NCBI GenBank assembly: GCA_965218055.1
Contig: CBDCKA010000002.1
Span: 310,001-374,000 of the forward strand
Source: CBDBKE01 sp965218055
Lineage (GTDB): Bacteria; Acidobacteriota; Terriglobia; JAJPHL01; JAPKYU01
DNA length: 64,000 nt
Reading direction: 5' to 3'
Part shown: positions 16,506 through 24,997 of the stretch, one piece after another
How the letters are laid out: the number at the start of each line of letters is the position of its first letter
How positions within the stretch are numbered: position 1 is the first letter of the stretch
Translations under genes and position numbers: made by a program
Notes under the pieces: generated by a model
The model's input: the letters and a program-made list of their open reading frames with translations, nothing else
What the model was told of the DNA's origin: nothing
The model's database searches: none

Positions 16506-17798
16506 ATGGAAAAGTTGAGAAGGAGTTCATCTCATTCGGCGGTCCTCACCGCGTCCGTTTCATTCCTGCTGGCCTTCATTGTTGTGGCCTGCCGCCCAGC
16601 GGATCCGGAATCCGAAACGCGAAATCCGAAACCTGAAGTCCGCAATCCGCAACCGAGGGACAGCCTGAGCCAGGCGCGACAGATTCACCGCCGCGCCATC
16701 GTCATTGACACCCACGCCGACACCACGAAGCGCCTGGTGGAAGAGAACCTGGACCTGAGCCTCCGCGACCCGGACGGCCATCTGGACCTGCCCCGCATGC
16801 GCGAGGGTGGCCTGGATGCCGTCTTTTTTTCCATCTGGGTGCGCCCCAGCTACAAGCCGCATTACTTGCGGCAGGCCCTGACGCAAATTGACGCCGTGCT
16901 GGACCAGGTGGAGCGCCACTCGAGCGAGCTGGAGCTGGCGCGCACGGCGGACGACATCCGCCGCGTTCATGCCGCCGGCAAGCTGGCCGCGTTGATGGGT
17001 GTTGAAGGCGGACACGCCATCGAAGACAAGCCGCGCGTGCTCGACGTTTTCTACCGGCTGGGTGTCCGCTACATGACCCTCACCTGGTCCATTTCCACCT
17101 CCTGGGCCGGCTCCTCCGGCGATGCCGGCCGCAAGCGCGGGTTGAACGAGAAGGGCCGCGCCATCGTCGCTCGCATGAACCGGCTGGGCATGATGGTGGA
17201 CATATCCCACGTCTCGGACCGAACCTTCTACGACGCCTTGGAGGTGACGCAGGCCCCGGTCATCGCCAGCCACAGCTCCTGCCGGGCGCTGGCGAATGTG
17301 CCGCGCAACATGACCGACGCAATGATCCGAGCGCTGGCCGAAAACGGCGGCCTCATCCAGATCAATTTTTACTCCGCGTTTCTGGACGTCAACTACACGA
17401 CAGCCTGGAATAAGGTGAGCGCGGAGTTTCGGCAGCAGGAGCGCCGGCTGGAGCAGAAGTGGAAGGCTGACCCAGCCCGGCTGGCCCGCGAGAAGCTCCG
17501 ACTGGAGCTGACCTTCGACGCCCGCCTGCCCCGGCCGGGCGTGGAGCGCATCGCCGACCACATTGACCACGTGGTAAAGCTGGTAGGCGTGGACCACGTG
17601 GGGATCGGCTCGGACTTCGACGGCGCGACCATGCCGCGCGGCATGGAGGACGTCTCAAAGTTGCCGAGCCTCACCGCCGAGCTGTTGCGGCGCGGCTACT
17701 CGGAGCCGGACCTGGTAAAGATTCTCGGCGGCAACCTGCTGCGCGTGATGGAACGTGTCGAACAGGTTAGATTGAATGACCGGCCACCGGATGATTGA
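16506..17798 (+). CDS. Membrane dipeptidase (peptidase M19), lipoprotein
   Basis: Zinc dipeptidase of the renal dipeptidase family, probably anchored outside the inner membrane: residues 12-29 form a lipoprotein signal ending VVAC. Metal ligands appear as His70-Ala-Asp72 (VIDTHADTT), Glu in GVEGGHAIE, and two His in DISHVSDRTF and IASHSSCRAL; GIGSDFDG is the C-terminal family motif. Residues about 36-52 are a low-complexity linker coded by a 7-bp tandem repeat (16608-16656), giving a 7-residue period in the protein. A stem-loop with T-rich tail follows the stop. Confidence 0.88.
   Translation: MEKLRRSSSHSAVLTASVSFLLAFIVVACRPADPESETRNPKPEVRNPQPRDSLSQARQIHRRAIVIDTHADTTKRLVEENLDLSLRDPDGHLDLPRMREGGLDAVFFSIWVRPSYKPHYLRQALTQIDAVLDQVERHSSELELARTADDIRRVHAAGKLAALMGVEGGHAIEDKPRVLDVFYRLGVRYMTLTWSISTSWAGSSGDAGRKRGLNEKGRAIVARMNRLGMMVDISHVSDRTFYDALEVTQAPVIASHSSCRALANVPRNMTDAMIRALAENGGLIQINFYSAFLDVNYTTAWNKVSAEFRQQERRLEQKWKADPARLAREKLRLELTFDARLPRPGVERIADHIDHVVKLVGVDHVGIGSDFDGATMPRGMEDVSKLPSLTAELLRRGYSEPDLVKILGGNLLRVMERVEQVRLNDRPPDD
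16608..16656 (+). repeat. 7-bp tandem repeat inside the dipeptidase linker
   Basis: Seven consecutive 7-mers related to AAATCCG (such as GAATCCG, AAATCCG, AAGTCCG, CAATCCG). Being 7 bp, three units code seven residues, which gives the RNPKPEV/RNPQPRD repeat just after the lipidated cysteine. Confidence 0.8.
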
Positions 17799-17799
17799 C

Positions 17800-17824
17800 G
17801 AACTGTCAAGGCAGTTCTTTCCTT
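17800..17824 (+). terminator. Intrinsic terminator of the dipeptidase gene
   Basis: GAACTG (17800-17805), loop TCAAGG, CAGTTC (17812-17817), then TTTCCTT. The stem is short (6 bp) and AT-rich by the standards of this DNA, but the position right after the stop is right. Confidence 0.5.
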
Positions 17825-17836
17825 AATCCGTCGTCA

Positions 17837-17864
17837 ATGGTTTAATTGTCATGGTTTAATTGTC
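17837..17864. repeat. 14-bp tandem duplication upstream of the cyclophilin gene
   Basis: ATGGTTTAATTGTC occurs twice without gap (17837-17850 and 17851-17864), in an AT-rich island. Either copy could hold promoter or operator elements for the gene at 17893. Confidence 0.85.
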
Positions 17865-17892
17865 AATGCTGCAATTCAAATTTGGAGGAACT

Positions 17893-18495
17893 ATGAAGAG
17901 AGGCCTGATCTTTGCAATTGCGCTTGCAATTGCGCTGGGGCTGGCAACCACTGCGCTGGCGCAAAAGAAGCGCTCCCCCGGCGTCTACGCCACCTTTCAC
18001 ACCTCGATGGGCCAGATCGTCTGCAAGCTGTACGAGAAGGAGGCCCCCAAGACGGTGGCCAACTTCATCGGCCTAGCGACCGGCACCAAGGGATGGACCC
18101 ACCCGGTGACCAGGGCCAAGAAGAAGACGCCGCTGTACAGCGGAATCATCTTTCATCGGGTTATCCCCAGATTCATGATCCAGGGCGGCGACCCGGCGGG
18201 CACAGGCTTCGGCGGGCCCGGCTACAAGTTTGAAGATGAGTTCGTGTCGAGCTTGAAGTTCAACCGCCGCGGCAGGCTGGCAATGGCCAACAGCGGTCCG
18301 AACACCAATGGCAGCCAGTTCTTCATCACCGAGGTTCCCACCCCAGGCCTGAACGGAAAGCACACGATCTTTGGCCAGGTAGTCAGCGGCCAAAGCCTGG
18401 TGAACAAGATTGCGCGAGTACCGCGCGACGGCAGAGACAAACCGCTCACTCGGGTGACGCTGAAAAAAGTCACCATCGATCGGGTTGAGAAATAA
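17893..18495 (+). CDS. Exported cyclophilin-type peptidyl-prolyl isomerase
   Basis: Speeds proline cis-trans isomerisation during folding in the periplasm. A Sec signal peptide (MKRGLIFAIALAIALGLATTALA) precedes a cyclophilin domain with IIFHRVIPRFMIQGGDPAGTG, the active-site Arg/Phe/Gln stretch, and NTNGSQFFIT, LNGKHTIFGQVV. The 200-residue form starts at ATG 17893, with GGAGG seven bases before it; an upstream in-frame ATG at 17860 lies in the spacer and would spoil the signal peptide. The domain has a short insertion of Lys-rich sequence (TRAKKKTPL) near the first strand. Confidence 0.92.
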   Translation: MKRGLIFAIALAIALGLATTALAQKKRSPGVYATFHTSMGQIVCKLYEKEAPKTVANFIGLATGTKGWTHPVTRAKKKTPLYSGIIFHRVIPRFMIQGGDPAGTGFGGPGYKFEDEFVSSLKFNRRGRLAMANSGPNTNGSQFFITEVPTPGLNGKHTIFGQVVSGQSLVNKIARVPRDGRDKPLTRVTLKKVTIDRVEK

Positions 18496-18617
18496 CCGCA
18501 GGGCCCCGGCCCAGCGGCGGGGGCTCTGAGAAGCTCGCGTCAACAAGCAGCCAGAAGCGCTGCGATGGACCGCTCCTTCACAGTCGCGGCTCGGTGGGTG
18601 GTGGTAGGTGGTGGCGG

Positions 18618-20813
18618 CTACGGAGCCGCCTGGTTGTCTGAACCGGGCGGGGTCTGTTCCAGTGGTTTGCGAGCAAACAGATAAAGGATGATGGCCAGCG
18701 CCAGGAACATGGCCAGCGCCAGCAGGTCGTTGGTGGCAAAGTCGCCCAAAATCCCAGGCCCGATCGCAAATTTTTCCTCCAACTTATTGGCGCGGATGGG
18801 GGCGATGACCAGCAGACCCACCAGCGCACCAGCGGCAATCAGGCCCGAGCCGAACAGCTCCCCGCTGCCCACCTCGCTTTCGCCGTGTGCCCCGGCCGCG
18901 GCAGCCGGTTTGCGGTTGCGCTCCACAAGCCAGCGCACCGCGCCGCCGCCAAAAATGGCGGCGCTGGTGGAGATCGGCAGGTAGGTGCCCACTGCAAAGG
19001 CCAGCGAGCGCACCCCGAGCAACTCGACCACGATCACCAGGAACACCCCCAGTAGCACCAGGCGCCACGGCAAGTTTTGGTTGAGGATGCCGTTGACTAC
19101 CGTGGACATCAACAGCGCCTGCGGCGCCGGCAGCCGCTCGGAGCCGATCCCGTGCACCAGTTGATACTGGATCTGGCCGGTGGCCGGATCGGCGTAGTAG
19201 GTGCCGTCGGGAACCTGGCGGGAGCCGATCACCGTCAGCCGTTGATACTGCCGGCCCTGGTATTCCACCGTGCCCTCGGATTTGGCTTCCGTCAGCGCGT
19301 GCGCATCCACGGCAAGAGTAATTTCGTGCACCCGGGTTTCCGATTGGTTCAGGTAGGTGATCGTGTAGCCGATCACCATCACCGAAACCAGCGTCCCTAC
19401 GATCAAGGCGAGCTGCATGCGCCACGGTGTGCCGCCCACCAGGAAGCCGGTCTTCAGATCCTGCGAAGTAGCTCCGCCGTTGGCGGCGGCAATGCAGACA
19501 ACTGCCCCGATGGACAGCGCCACAGCAGGGAAGACGCCCCCGGTCCAGCCCACCAGCAGAAAGAGCAGCGAGGTGGCCATCAGCGTCGCAATGGTCATGC
19601 CGGAAATCGGGTTGGCCGAGCTGCCGATGATGCCCACTACCCGCGAGGAGACGGTGACGAACAGGAACCCAAAGATCACCATCAGGACGGCGGCGATCAG
19701 GTTACCGACCGGCGCACCAGGATTGATGTTGAACTGCAGCAGCCCCCAGATCACTACCAGCAGCACCAGTGAGCCGCCCAACACCAGTGTCAGGGGCAAG
19801 TCCTGATCGGTGCGCAGGCGGGTTTCGCGTACCTCCCGTCCCTCGCGGCCCGCCAGCAGATCGCGCGCGCCGGCGCGGAACGACTCCACAATGGTGGGGA
19901 TGGTGCGCCACACTGTGAACAGTCCCGCCATGGCCACCGCGCCCGCGCCGATCGGGCGGATGTAGTTGTGCCAAATCTGGCCGGCACTCATCTCGGCGAT
20001 GGGAATGGTGCCGGGGAAGATGGGCGTCGTGAGGTTTCCGCCGAAAAACTTGATGGCCGGAATCAGCACCAGCCAGGACAGCACGCCTCCGGCAATGATC
20101 GTGCCCGCGATTCGCGGCCCAATGATGTAGCCCACGCCCAGGTATTCCGGAGTGATGTTGCCGGCTACCGTGCCACCTGGATACCAGCGCGGCTGGTAGA
20201 TGGGCGTGTCTTTCCACAACTGCAAGCCCTCCATCAGGAACTTGTAGACCGCTCCGATGCCCAGCCCCCAGAAGACCCTGCCGGCAAAGGAGCCACCGCG
20301 CTCGCCAGCCACCAGCACGTCGGCGCAGGCCGTTCCCTCCGGATAGGTGAGGTTGCCGTGCTCTTTCACGATCAGGTAGCGCCGCAGCGGGATCATGAAC
20401 AGCACGCCCAGGCAGCCGCCAACCAACGCGACCAGGAAGATTCGCAAAGGCGTGAAGTATTCGGCGAACCCCAGAAAAATCAACGCCGGAAGGGTAAAGA
20501 CGACGCCAGCGGCAATGGACTCGCCCGCCGAGCCCGCCGTCTGCACAATGTTGTTTTCCAGGATGGTGGCTCGCCCCAGGCGCTTGAACAGAGCGATGGC
20601 CAGCACGGCGATGGGGACCGAGGCGCTCACCGTCAGCCCTGCCCGCAAGGCCAGGTAGACGGTGACCGCTCCGAAAACCAGCCCAAAGAAGGCGCCTAAG
20701 ATGACGGCCTTGACGGTGAACTCGGCGGGCGACTCCTGGGGTGACACATAGGGCTTGAAGGCAGCAGCAGCCGATTCCGCCGACGCCGGTGTCACCTGGA
20801 CCTTCTCAGCCAT
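18618..20813 (-). CDS. OPT-family oligopeptide/metal transporter
   Basis: Large inner-membrane protein (731 residues, about 15 hydrophobic segments) of the oligopeptide transporter family. The N-terminal half starts with FTVKAVILGAFFGLVFGAVTVYLALRAGLTVSASVPIAVLA and has LTYPEGTACADVLVAGERGG and GGATSQDLKTGFLVGGTP, both OPT hallmarks. A soluble insertion of about 75 residues (VHEITLAVDAHALTEA... TGQIQYQLVHG) lies between two segments around residue 510-585. Substrates in bacteria are uncertain (peptides or metal chelates). ATG 20813 is chosen for its AAGGAG; the frame stays open to 20897. Confidence 0.9.
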   Translation of the reverse strand: MAEKVQVTPASAESAAAAFKPYVSPQESPAEFTVKAVILGAFFGLVFGAVTVYLALRAGLTVSASVPIAVLAIALFKRLGRATILENNIVQTAGSAGESIAAGVVFTLPALIFLGFAEYFTPLRIFLVALVGGCLGVLFMIPLRRYLIVKEHGNLTYPEGTACADVLVAGERGGSFAGRVFWGLGIGAVYKFLMEGLQLWKDTPIYQPRWYPGGTVAGNITPEYLGVGYIIGPRIAGTIIAGGVLSWLVLIPAIKFFGGNLTTPIFPGTIPIAEMSAGQIWHNYIRPIGAGAVAMAGLFTVWRTIPTIVESFRAGARDLLAGREGREVRETRLRTDQDLPLTLVLGGSLVLLVVIWGLLQFNINPGAPVGNLIAAVLMVIFGFLFVTVSSRVVGIIGSSANPISGMTIATLMATSLLFLLVGWTGGVFPAVALSIGAVVCIAAANGGATSQDLKTGFLVGGTPWRMQLALIVGTLVSVMVIGYTITYLNQSETRVHEITLAVDAHALTEAKSEGTVEYQGRQYQRLTVIGSRQVPDGTYYADPATGQIQYQLVHGIGSERLPAPQALLMSTVVNGILNQNLPWRLVLLGVFLVIVVELLGVRSLAFAVGTYLPISTSAAIFGGGAVRWLVERNRKPAAAAGAHGESEVGSGELFGSGLIAAGALVGLLVIAPIRANKLEEKFAIGPGILGDFATNDLLALAMFLALAIILYLFARKPLEQTPPGSDNQAAP

Positions 20814-20896
20814 GGCATGCTCCTTCGGGGCTGCCGCGCGGGCCGTTGGCCGCGTGTGCAAGCGTGGCACGTTACCATCGGCAGGGGGGAGGGTCA

Positions 20897-20930
20897 AGTA
20901 AGCAGTAGGCAGTAAGGAGTAGAAGTAGGC
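20897..20930. repeat. 7-bp tandem repeat AGTAAGC/AGTAGGC
   Basis: AGTAAGC, AGTAGGC, AGTAAGG, AGTAGA, AGTAGGC follow one another in the spacer between yqeY and the transporter gene. Part of it can pair with CTATTGCCTACTGGCTGCT (20957-20975), which runs over the yqeY stop, so the pair may act as a terminator for yqeY. Confidence 0.7.
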
Positions 20931-20964
20931 ACAAGGCCGGGTCGGTTTGCCGACTGCCTATTGC

Positions 20965-21417
20965 CTACTGGCTGCTCAGCCGGGCGCGCACCTTTTCATT
21001 GACCTGCTTGCCGTCCACCCGACGGCCCGCTAGCCGGGCCAACGTGACTTTCATGACAGCACCAAGCTGTTTTGCGGAGGTCGCGCCCGTTTCCGCAATC
21101 GCTGCCTCGATGGCCGCCTCCACTTCCGACTCGCTGACCGGGGCGGGCAGGTACTGTTCCAGGATGCGGATTTCCGCCTCTTCCTTTTCCGCAAGATCCT
21201 CGCGGCGGCCCTTGCGGTACTGCTCGACGGAATCCTGGCGTTGCTTGATCAGCGTGGAGAACACCTGCTGGCATTCGGTCTCGTCCAGCGGTTTGCGCTT
21301 CTCCACCTCCCGGTTGCGAATTGCGGCTTTCATCATCCGCAGGACGCTCAGACGCAGCTCGTCCTTTCGACGCATGGCGTCGGCCAGCTCTGCCTGAACG
21401 CGCTCCTGAACCGTCAT
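20965..21417 (-). CDS. GatB/YqeY-domain protein
   Basis: 150 residues matching the YqeY family, related to the tail domain of the amidotransferase GatB: MTVQERVQAELADAMRRKDELRLSVLRMMKAAI at the start, then EAEIRILEQYLPAPVSESEV and LGAVMKVTLARLAGRRVDGKQVNEKVRARL. It probably binds tRNA or helps transamidation, but no reaction is established for the stand-alone protein. It diverges from the aminotransferase gene at 21484. Confidence 0.9.
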   Translation of the reverse strand: MTVQERVQAELADAMRRKDELRLSVLRMMKAAIRNREVEKRKPLDETECQQVFSTLIKQRQDSVEQYRKGRREDLAEKEEAEIRILEQYLPAPVSESEVEAAIEAAIAETGATSAKQLGAVMKVTLARLAGRRVDGKQVNEKVRARLSSQ

Positions 21418-21483
21418 GGTGTCGACCGGTGTGTTATTCTAGCTTGTCTACGGCTCTTCTTGGCGTTCCTCAGGTGAATCTTC

Positions 21484-22644
21484 ATGATTCGTAAGCCACG
21501 GCTTTTCACTCCCGGGCCGACACCTCTCTTTCCGGCGGCCCAGCAAGCCCTGGCGGCGGCCGACCTGCATCACCGCAGCCCCGAATTCCACCGCATTTTC
21601 CGCAACGTCCTAGAGGAGTTGAAGTATTTCTACGGGACCGAGAATCAGGTGATCCTGTTCACCAGTTCCGGAACCGGCGCCATGGAAGCAGCCATTTCCA
21701 ACCTGTTCTCTCCTGGTGAGCGTGTCCTGGTAGCTACCTCCGGCAAGTTCGGCGAGCGCTGGGTGGAGCTGGCGAAAGCTTTCGGGCTCGAGCTCGAGTG
21801 CGTGGCCGCGCCCTACGGCCGAGCGGTGCCGGCGGCCGCGGTTGGCGAGAAGCTACGCGGCGGTGAATTCCGCGGCGTCTTCATCCAGGCCACGGAAAGC
21901 TCCACCGGCGTGCGCCAGGATGTCCGCGGCATCGCCGAAGCTGTACGCTCGGCCCGAGGCGAGCCCCTGATGGTCGTGGATGCAGTCACCGGCCTGGGCA
22001 CCATGGAGCTGGACGTCGACGAGTGGGGCCTGGACGTGGTCATCGGCGGCTCACAGAAGGCGTTCATGATTCCGCCCGGGTTGGCTTTTGCCAGCGTCAG
22101 CGAGCACGCCTGGCAGCGCATGGAGACGGCCCGTCTGCCGCGCTACTACTTTGACTTCCGCAAGGAGCGCAAGGCGGCGCAGAAGGGCGAGGCTGCCTTC
22201 ACTCCGGCCACCGCCCTGGTGTTGGCGCTGGCGGAAGCCCTGCGCTACGTGCGCGAGCTGGGCCGCCAGCGCTTGATTGCCAACGCCCACCTGCTGGCCG
22301 AGGCCACCCGCGCGGCGGTGCACGCGCTCGGCCTGACGTTGTTTGCCACCGACTCTCCTTCCGACGCCATCACGGCGGTCTGCGCGCCCGAGGGTCTGGA
22401 CTCGGGCGCCCTCCTCAAGCAGATGCAGTCCCGCTTCGGCCTGGCGCTGGCCAACGGGCAGGGGAATCTGAAGGGCCGCATCTTTCGCATTGCTCACCTG
22501 GGCTACTTCGATCTTTCTGAAACGCTGGGCCTGCTGGCCTCCCTGGAGATCGCGCTCCAAACGCTGCACGTGCCAGTGGCGTTGGGAGCGGGAGTACGCG
22601 CCGCCCAAGAAGTCTACCTGCGGGCGCCCGAGGAGACTCCATGA
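21484..22644 (+). CDS. Class V PLP aminotransferase, likely phosphoserine transaminase
   Basis: PLP enzyme of the serine/alanine-glyoxylate aminotransferase branch. SSGTGAMEAA (61-70) holds the cofactor phosphate, Asp166 (VVDAVTG) the pyridine nitrogen, and Lys192 (GGSQKAFMIPPG) forms the Schiff base. The stop overlaps the serA start by 4 bp. That coupling makes phosphoserine transamination, the step after SerA, the best guess, as known for class V enzymes in other phyla that lack standard SerC. Alanine- or serine-glyoxylate transamination remains possible. Confidence 0.85.
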   Translation: MIRKPRLFTPGPTPLFPAAQQALAAADLHHRSPEFHRIFRNVLEELKYFYGTENQVILFTSSGTGAMEAAISNLFSPGERVLVATSGKFGERWVELAKAFGLELECVAAPYGRAVPAAAVGEKLRGGEFRGVFIQATESSTGVRQDVRGIAEAVRSARGEPLMVVDAVTGLGTMELDVDEWGLDVVIGGSQKAFMIPPGLAFASVSEHAWQRMETARLPRYYFDFRKERKAAQKGEAAFTPATALVLALAEALRYVRELGRQRLIANAHLLAEATRAAVHALGLTLFATDSPSDAITAVCAPEGLDSGALLKQMQSRFGLALANGQGNLKGRIFRIAHLGYFDLSETLGLLASLEIALQTLHVPVALGAGVRAAQEVYLRAPEETP

Positions 22645-24242
22645 AGGTCGTCGTCGCCGAGAAGATTTCCCGTCGCGGCATCGAGTTGCTGAAGTCCGAG
22701 CGCTGGAAGGTAGTGGAAACCTCCGGCGTCGAGGAGCTGCCGCGAGCTCTGAAGAACGCCCACGCGCTGATTGTGCGCGGGGCCGTCCGGGTTACTGCCG
22801 AACTGCTGGAACGGGCGCCAACATTACGGGTAGTGGGGCGGGCCGGGGTGGGCGTGGACAACGTGGACCTGGAAGCAGCCACCAAACGCGGCGTGCTGGT
22901 GTTGAACACGCCGGGCGGCAACGCCGTCAGCGTCGCCGAACACACCCTGGCCTTGATGCTGGCCCTGGCCCGCGCCATCCCGCAGGCCAACCAGTCGGTC
23001 AAGCACGGCCACTGGGAAAAGAAGCTGTTCATGGGCCGCGAGCTGCGCCAGAAAACCCTGGGCATCGTCGGCCTGGGCCGCACCGGGGTGGAAGTCGCCA
23101 AGCGAGCGCGAGCCTTGGAGATGAAGGTGGTGGCCCACGACCCCTATGTCACGCCGGTGGTAGCGTCGGAGGCCAACGCGGAACTGGTAAGCCTGAAGCG
23201 GCTGCTGGGGGAAAGCGATTTCATCAGCCTCCACGTGACGCTCACTCCGGAGACGGCCGATCTGATTGACGCCGCCGCCCTGGCGCGGATGAAGCGGGGC
23301 GTTCGCATCATCAACTGCTCCCGCGGCGAGGTGATTGACGAGCGCGCCCTAGCGGAGGCGATCCGCGCGGGCAAGGTGGCTGGCGCGGCGCTCGATGTCT
23401 TCAACCAGGAGCCGCCGCTACCCAGCCATCCGCTGGCGTCGCTGCCCCAAGTGATTGGCACCCCGCACATCGCCGGCTCCACCGAGGAGGCCCAGGAAGT
23501 AGTCGGGTACCGCATTGCCGAGCAGGTGCGCGAATACCTGAAGCAGGGGGTGATCATCCACGGAGTGAACGTGCCGGCGCCTTCGCCCGACGAGTATCGC
23601 AAGCAGCAACCGCACCTGAAACTGGCCGAGCGCCTGGGCGCATTTGTGGCCCAGATCACCGAAGGGAACCAGCGCGCAGTGCGCATCGCCTACTTTGGCA
23701 AGCTGGCGGAGATGAACACAAACCTGCTTCGCAACGCTGTGCTCAAAGGGGTGCTGAACCGGGTGCTGGCGGAGAAGGCCAATCTGGTGAACGCCGCATC
23801 CATCGCGGCCGAACGCGGCATGTTGTTGGAAGAGAGCCGGCACAGTGGCCGCGCCGAATTCACCGACTCGGTGCGTGTCAGCCTGCAAACCGACCGCGCC
23901 GAGGTGGCGGCCGAGGGGACGGTGTTGCTGCACAATCCTTTTCCTCGCCTGCTGGGCGTTGACGGCATCCACATCGAGGCGCCGCTCACCGGAAATCTGC
24001 TGTTCTTCAAGAACACCGACGTTCCCGGAGTCATCGGACGCATCGGGACGCTGTTGGGCCGGCGCCACGTCAACATCGCCAACTTCTCTCTGGGGCGCCG
24101 TGAAAATAGTAGCCGGCGCAAGGGCCCGGCTCAGGCCGTCGCCGTGGTCCACTATGACGGCCCGCGGGTAGCGGACTCGGTGCTGGCGGAGCTGCGCAAA
24201 ATCCCGGCCGTCCGTTTTGTGCGCGCGGTTGAAATCGGCTAG
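22641..24242 (+). CDS. serA: D-3-phosphoglycerate dehydrogenase
   Basis: First step of serine synthesis: oxidises 3-phosphoglycerate with NAD. 533 residues, the long form. The substrate domain has VVGRAGVGVDNVD; the Rossmann loop is LGIVGLGRTGVEVAKRA; catalytic residues fall in INCSRGEVIDERAL and the His of GTPHIAGSTEEAQ. An intervening domain (about 320-450) and a C-terminal ACT domain (NTDVPGVIGRIGTLLGRRHVNIANFSLGR) allow serine feedback. The last residues end VRFVRAVEIG. Coupled by ATGA to the aminotransferase. Confidence 0.95.
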   Translation: MKVVVAEKISRRGIELLKSERWKVVETSGVEELPRALKNAHALIVRGAVRVTAELLERAPTLRVVGRAGVGVDNVDLEAATKRGVLVLNTPGGNAVSVAEHTLALMLALARAIPQANQSVKHGHWEKKLFMGRELRQKTLGIVGLGRTGVEVAKRARALEMKVVAHDPYVTPVVASEANAELVSLKRLLGESDFISLHVTLTPETADLIDAAALARMKRGVRIINCSRGEVIDERALAEAIRAGKVAGAALDVFNQEPPLPSHPLASLPQVIGTPHIAGSTEEAQEVVGYRIAEQVREYLKQGVIIHGVNVPAPSPDEYRKQQPHLKLAERLGAFVAQITEGNQRAVRIAYFGKLAEMNTNLLRNAVLKGVLNRVLAEKANLVNAASIAAERGMLLEESRHSGRAEFTDSVRVSLQTDRAEVAAEGTVLLHNPFPRLLGVDGIHIEAPLTGNLLFFKNTDVPGVIGRIGTLLGRRHVNIANFSLGRRENSSRRKGPAQAVAVVHYDGPRVADSVLAELRKIPAVRFVRAVEIG

Positions 24243-24286
24243 GAGTCATTCGTGGCGAGGGATGATGGGGGCCCCGGGCCTTTTGG

Positions 24287-24805
24287 TCAACCTGGTGCGG
24301 GTGGCGCGCTCTGACCTCGATTGTCAATAAATTGCTTGCACTGGGACCGCAACAACTCTCGGAATTGGTCTGCAACTTCCGGTTTCGCGAAAGCTCTCTT
24401 GGGAATGTAGACGGGCCGTTTCCCGGTGATCAGGAACCCATCCCGACCCTCGTGAATCTCCCCGCACTGATCCCATCGCGACGACCACTCCGACGCGGCT
24501 TTGGAAAACCGGAATCCTTCCTGATCGGCTCGTAGGCGGACCGGCGTATCTGCGGCTCGCTTGGGAGTCAGCAGCGGCCGCCGCCGGGAAAACACCAAGT
24601 CCAACGTCCACGCGATCACGATGACCATCAACAGGGCGGCTAGCCAAGTCCAACCCGAAAAGGCGAGTTGATACATCAGAACGGGTAGCACCACGAGAAT
24701 GGCTTTCCTTCTGAGCGGCCTGATGTCGCGTCGCGGCACGATCGCCCAGATGTGTTTGAGGTCCTCATCCGTGTAGGAGAACTCCAGCTCGATGGGCTCT
24801 GTCAT
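24287..24805 (-). CDS. YcxB-like membrane protein
   Basis: 172 residues. The N-terminal part LEFSYTDEDLKHIW, two adjacent membrane segments (about 34-72) and the C-terminal WDQCGEIHEGRDGFLITGKRPVYIPKRAF match the YcxB-like family (PF14317), integral inner-membrane proteins of unknown function. It is convergent with serA, 44 bp apart, and stands alone. Confidence 0.7.
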   Translation of the reverse strand: MTEPIELEFSYTDEDLKHIWAIVPRRDIRPLRRKAILVVLPVLMYQLAFSGWTWLAALLMVIVIAWTLDLVFSRRRPLLTPKRAADTPVRLRADQEGFRFSKAASEWSSRWDQCGEIHEGRDGFLITGKRPVYIPKRAFAKPEVADQFRELLRSQCKQFIDNRGQSAPPAPG

Positions 24806-24997
24806 GAGGGTCGGTCGCGATTCAGCTTACTCGGGGGGGAGGCGACGTTCCGCTGAGCTGTCGGGGTCTCGATTAGACCTCGATCCGGCGCGCGAGTCAA
24901 CTTCCTCAACAGGATCCGCCCGGGCCGCTCCCCGTTTGATTCCGTTCCCTGCAAGAAGCTTGGGAGTTCACACCGAATCGGCTAGACTTCGGGCTGT

